From Atopsyche davidsoni (taxonomy: Eukaryota > Arthropoda > Insecta > Trichoptera > Hydrobiosidae): 64,000 nucleotides of DNA. Position numbers and translations under genes: made by a program. The notes beneath the pieces are model-generated. The model searched no databases. It was not told where the DNA came from and saw only the letters and a list, made by a program, of their open reading frames with translations. Each line of letters opens with the position of its first letter. Position 1 is the first letter of the stretch. The DNA lies in NCBI GenBank assembly GCA_022113835.1, contig JAILWY010000023.1, positions 13,328,001 to 13,392,000 of the forward strand, in the 5' to 3' direction. Below, in pieces: positions 59,291-64,000 of this stretch.

Positions 59291-62029
59291 ATTTAGAAGT
59301 CTTTAGGAGTAAATCGTCATTTTACATATTTCACTGTTCCTTGGTGAGTGGGTAGTCTTTTTCGGGGAGAGAAATCCAGTTTTCTTCTTGATATTGTAGT
59401 TCCATCTTTTTGGCAATCTTCCACGGATCTCTTATTCGGGTTCTCGTCTTTTATTTGGAAACTAAATTGAAGGCTGTATACAGAATACAAAAATGGTAAA
59501 CGCTTTGAAATATATCTTCTGGTCAAATTAATATAAAAAATCCAACGAATACCAAAGTAATGAATTTAATTATAATAAAAATTATATTTTTCGTTTTTTA
59601 TTTGTTAACTTCAAAACTGATGTTAGGTAATTCCAAGCAGTGATTCAAAAGTAGTATTATAGTTTGTGGGTAAAAAAAAAAAATCTACACCCAAAAATAA
59701 ACATGAAACACATAAAAAGTGATTTGATTTCGGTTTTCTGATTTGAATAACTGCTGGCAGTCCACACGTTGTCTACGGTCTGATTCCGTGTGAGAAATAA
59801 ACATTCCGGTCTCTAATGTGTTCTGATATCCTCTTTATGGATTATTTAAATGCTCCGAGCATGTGGACTGAACACCCTTGCGGTTTCTTTACCTGGCGGG
59901 AGAGCATCGTCAGGTGCGCGGCTGTAGACTAGAACCGAGTGATCAACCAAATTATTAAATAAAAACCAGTTTTTACGCGCCTCGACCGCCACCGTTAGCT
60001 GCATGTGCCGCTTGCACAGGATGCACTCACACTTTCATGTTTGGATAGCTTGCTTTTTTAACGTGTACTTAATTAAATTACACAACTCTTATACATTTTT
60101 TTTATAATCGTTGGAATCAACGTATCGCACACTGGCAACTCCTAAAAAATCCGACAAGGAGATCTTTTTCCTATAGTTTATTCATGTTTATATAATAACA
60201 ATTTCAAGTATTACTGGTTCGTTAAAAGCTTATGTGTGTTTCAAAACAGAATCTATAAAGCTAAGCATGATTTGTTTCTGAAATATATACAATGTCCAAA
60301 TAATTAATAAGTTCTACTTTCCAATTCATCGTTTTGTCAAATACGAGATTGTAATCATTATTAATAAATCTAAAATATAATATTTTGCTATAAATATTAC
60401 ATGAACCGTTATAATAATATAAATACCAGTATTATCATTATAACGCTATACATATAAGTTTGTATTTATCACTATGTAGTAGCGAGTACAATAATATAGA
60501 TCAACGGAAGAAAAAATATTATTGATAAAAAATATCCTTGAGGCATTTTTTACTAAACTTTATTAAGTACAATCATCAATGACCGATGACAAGGATCTAT
60601 ATTTACAAACATTAGAAATTTGCTGTCATCATTTCGTAAATAGTCCATATGCCTAAAGCTTGTTTTAAAGGCTTCGGCGCCCAAGGAGTTTTAAATATCT
60701 AACGTTTTGATTTTAGATTCACACTAGAATTTTGTATTTAGATTATAGATCTTTATTATTATTGATAATGCTATATTTTAAAAGGCATTTAGAATTTACA
60801 GTAAAACGTTTTGGGTGGTTCACAGACGGGTATATTAAATACTAAGCACCGATGATCTAGTTATTTTTAATGTGTGTAGTTTAAAGTAAATATTTACTCT
60901 CTAAATAAGTTATTATATTTTACTGTTATAAATAACGGGTTATGTTGCTAATAAATAAAAATAATAATTGTAGGCTGTAGTGTCGATTAATGTTTACTGT
61001 CTTCAAAAAAACGAACGGCTGCTGTGGAGTACTCGGGAGTCGTAAATCCTGAACGCTTCGTGACATTGTGTAAGTAGATTTATTTATGATATAATATGTC
61101 GTATTTTATATGCGATTAATTAAGAACCCGTTTTGAAGTCAGTGACGTTTTTTTACAATTATAAAACGGTACATGCGCCTCTTGCACGAATCGCAGGTAG
61201 AAGGTCGACTTTATTACCACTTGAATTCAAAATGTCAGCGAATTTATTTGACTTAAAGAGAATATGAAATATTATTTTTTTTACAAATATATTTTGGCAA
61301 TTGGCAGTTGCATGTAAAAACATACTACGTGTTGCTCACTAGCGCGAGCTGGCCGCAGAGAACTAAGCTATAAAATTATCCATTTAATGTCATTGAATAA
61401 GTCCTTAGGAAGGATATTGAAGTTTTAAGTCATTTATCTATACCGTTAAAAAACATAAGTGATTCTGATTCAAAACACACAGATGTATTATTTATTATTG
61501 TTCAAATAAAATCAAAATAAATAAATAGACTGCTGAATTACCGGAGATAAACATAAAAATGTCACAAAATAGATTTTTCTTATTTATCGTCGTTTTATGT
61601 ATGTATTTATTATCTCTCTATTGTATATTTTATGAAAGTAACAATTATCTAAAAAAAAAAAAACAATTACTTATCTAGTTCATTTGTGAGAGAAAGTATT
61701 TTTTTTATAAAAAACACTATCACAACCTGTACATCTGAAAAATGGTTGTCGGTATAAATAATGTTTACAAAATTGCTTTATTAGAAAAGATGTTAAACTC
61801 AGGAAAATATCCAAAAAGTTTTTTGACACCTAAATTGTTTATAAGATTTATTTTTAAAAAATGTTGTCGAATTTTCCAGGTCATGACTTTTATGGTAGCC
61901 CTTATGAATATTCTTTAAACATTACGATTTACTTAAATCACGTAAGAAATACTCTGCCATAAAAGGAATCTGCGGTAAGTTTACTATCATACATTTACGT
62001 TGCAATTGCTTTAATTTAAAATCCGCTCA
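59291..62029. other. AT-rich stretch with mixed patches
   Basis: Balanced patches at 59840-60040 and around 61140-61210 and 61330-61365. No gene recognised. Confidence 0.45.
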
Positions 62030-62400
62030 CAGCCACAGCTGTAAATAAACCACCACAGCCGCTGCGTTTATGTCTGAGGGAAAAGAAAAACCGGGTTATT
62101 ACATGACTTTTATGTAATCTCCGTCTGAAGCCGGACCGAGGTTGACCTTGAGCTTGCGTAAGGACGCGTGCCGTATAAAGCCTCCGTAGATTTTTTCCCA
62201 GAGCTTTGCGGCCGCCGTGATTTACACGGCGGGCTTGAGTAATTTACCGCCGAATCGATTGTTGAAAAAGCACGGCAATTAAAGGAGATAAATCATGAGC
62301 GACTCCCTCGCGGAACTGAATCGGCCTAGCCTGACTTGTCGCACAGATAATTCATCACCCAAATCGTTTACATCACCGTGTCATAGAGTCCTAAAATTTA
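62030..62400. promoter_or_regulatory. GC-richer island with an FTZ-F1/ERR-type site
   Basis: About 370 bp of balanced composition (GCGGCCGCCGTGATTTACAC inside), with no coding frame. A perfect TGACCTTGA, the inverse of TCAAGGTCA, lies at 62143-62151. Candidate regulatory element by inference. Confidence 0.3.
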
Positions 62401-64000
62401 GGTGTTCCCAACTGGAGTTAATATTATACGGTATTTCAAAGTAAACCTGTTAATATATTTTTATTAAAATAAAACTGAAAATTAGTGTTAATGTTTATCT
62501 ATGGAAAATAGTAGAGACAGTAAAAAATATTTCGCTCCATAGTGCTGAAATTGAATAAAAAATATTTTTGTTTGGCAAATGCAAGAAAAAAATAAACATA
62601 TTTAAACAATCATTATTTTTAAATATAAATAGCTGACTCTCACTTTTATTAGCTCAATTCTGATTTAATAGCTCTATTTGTCAAACTGCAATACAAACAC
62701 TTGAAAATTCATAATAAGTTATTTTATATTCTATGTTTTTTTTTAATATTCAGACATTAATGAATAACAAAGATTCCACTAGATTGATTTAAACTATTAA
62801 AATTCGCTTGGTTCTGGTTCCCCACATTGTTATGTCGTGTTCGATCGTTAATCTTCGGCCCTAACCGTGCGAGGCGAACATAGTTGTCGCACCCAGACAC
62901 CGCGAGAAATCCAAAAATATAAAAATATCCACATTATAATTAAATAAATTATATTCATATATTACATATGTCCGGCGGTAGCCTTCAAGTTTGCTGGTTT
63001 GTTCGAGATATTCATATAACCACGTGCTGGCAGCGCGGCCAGTCGAACCAATAAACACTTCTACAAATTTTTTTATTCTTATAGAAATAACACAAAACAT
63101 ACACATTAAAAATACGATAATGTTTGTACCCCGTTTCCGGTACTGAAATTTAAATATTTCATTAGAATTTATACATAGTTTACAATTCATAATTTGTCTG
63201 TTGAGCTGTAAACGTATTTTAGCTTTACATAAGCTCCATAATTTACCGCAGGGTGACAGAACTTTATCTTTAACAACAAATATGAATGGATATATAACTA
63301 GGAGATTACGACAATACTCTTATAGCTGTATGGACCTGATGCCTGAACCCATAAAAAGTCAACTATTAAAAAGTTTGAATCCTTCAATATGTGGCAATAC
63401 AAGAACATTCTAAAGGACAGAGTTATCATAATATAATACATATTTCCAAGAGCAAATTAAAGAGCCTATAGGTAAACTTTTAAGGAAAAATATCGCAATA
63501 AAAAAGATGCAAATTAGATTAAAAAAATTACATGAGAATATTAGCCAACTCTCAAAAGGGTATGTAATATAAAGAAAATAAATTATTTTTTTAGTTGGGA
63601 TTCTTCTCGTGCGAATCGACTTGCATTCAATACCAAAAAAGTCTCTCGGGTGCTCTTGGATTCAATTAACAAGAATCGATGATGTAACTTTTTGTATCCT
63701 AGGATTTTCATAGGTATCAAATCTAGACACATTCACCACCAGCCACAGACACGGTTTTAATATTCAGAATATATCAAATTAATTGGCACCGTCTGCTTCA
63801 CACATTATGCTCCGCCAACATTATATTTCGTTCCCTATAGAATTTATTATGACGCAAAGATAGAATTCAGTGAAATATTTACGACATTTGATAAAATCGA
63901 AAATAACTCCATTAAGAACTAAAGAACGCAAAAAAATCTCTGAGTTCTTCTTTTGTTCTATAAATAAACCAATAATTTTTTTTTCGTAAATTACAAGGAA
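62401..64000. other. AT-rich non-coding stretch to the window end
   Basis: A 109-codon minus-strand frame (62861-63190) and a 70-codon plus-strand frame (63201-63413) lie back to back here, but neither shows a domain or coding composition. A mixed patch lies at 62860-63030. Confidence 0.45.

Overview
The window looks like non-coding DNA from a eukaryotic, most likely insect and plausibly lepidopteran, nuclear genome. It is strongly AT-rich and no reading frame exceeds 130 codons. There are no operons or ribosome-binding sites. What can be recognised is eukaryotic: TTAA-flanked piggyBac-type DNA transposons, MITEs with terminal inverted repeats, tRNA-derived SINEs with 11-12 bp target-site duplications, and simple repeats. 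The order-level assignment is inference from this repeat content and base composition; no host gene was recognised that would fix it.

Layout. Short GC-richer islands of 100-450 bp recur every 1-3 kb in an AT-rich background, for example at 415-610, 2040-2230, 7970-8320, 10080-10450, 25500-25980, 45600-45890, 47340-48070, 51840-52270 and 62030-62400. They lack sustained coding character and are best read as candidate conserved non-coding or cis-regulatory elements, or small untranslated exons, in a large intron or gene desert. Three short plus-strand segments (28964-29041, 37034-37138, 49715-49828) have an open frame with codon-like composition next to consensus-like splice sites; they are offered only as exon candidates.

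Mobile DNA. The only recognisable protein-coding remnant is the C-terminal end of a piggyBac transposase at 5105-5536, inside a 1,035 bp internally deleted element (4640-5674) with 15 bp inverted ends and flanking TTAA. A second, unrelated TTAA element without coding capacity lies at 26225-26691. MITE-like hairpins lie at 18791-18925, 40922-41021 (with a partial relative at 50350-50381) and 59158-59290.

The most unusual structure is a tRNA-derived SINE-like family present three times (16661-17639, 22078-22317, 52974-53208). The head folds as a 73-nt cloverleaf with a TGT anticodon. All three copies contain inverted tail sequence, each with a different geometry: a near-perfect palindrome of about 940 bp flanked by an 11 bp duplication, a perfect 51 bp inverted repeat flanked by a 12 bp duplication, and a 5'-inverted copy with 22 bp inverted repeats. 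A family that repeatedly produces head/tail inversions is the best candidate here for something undescribed.
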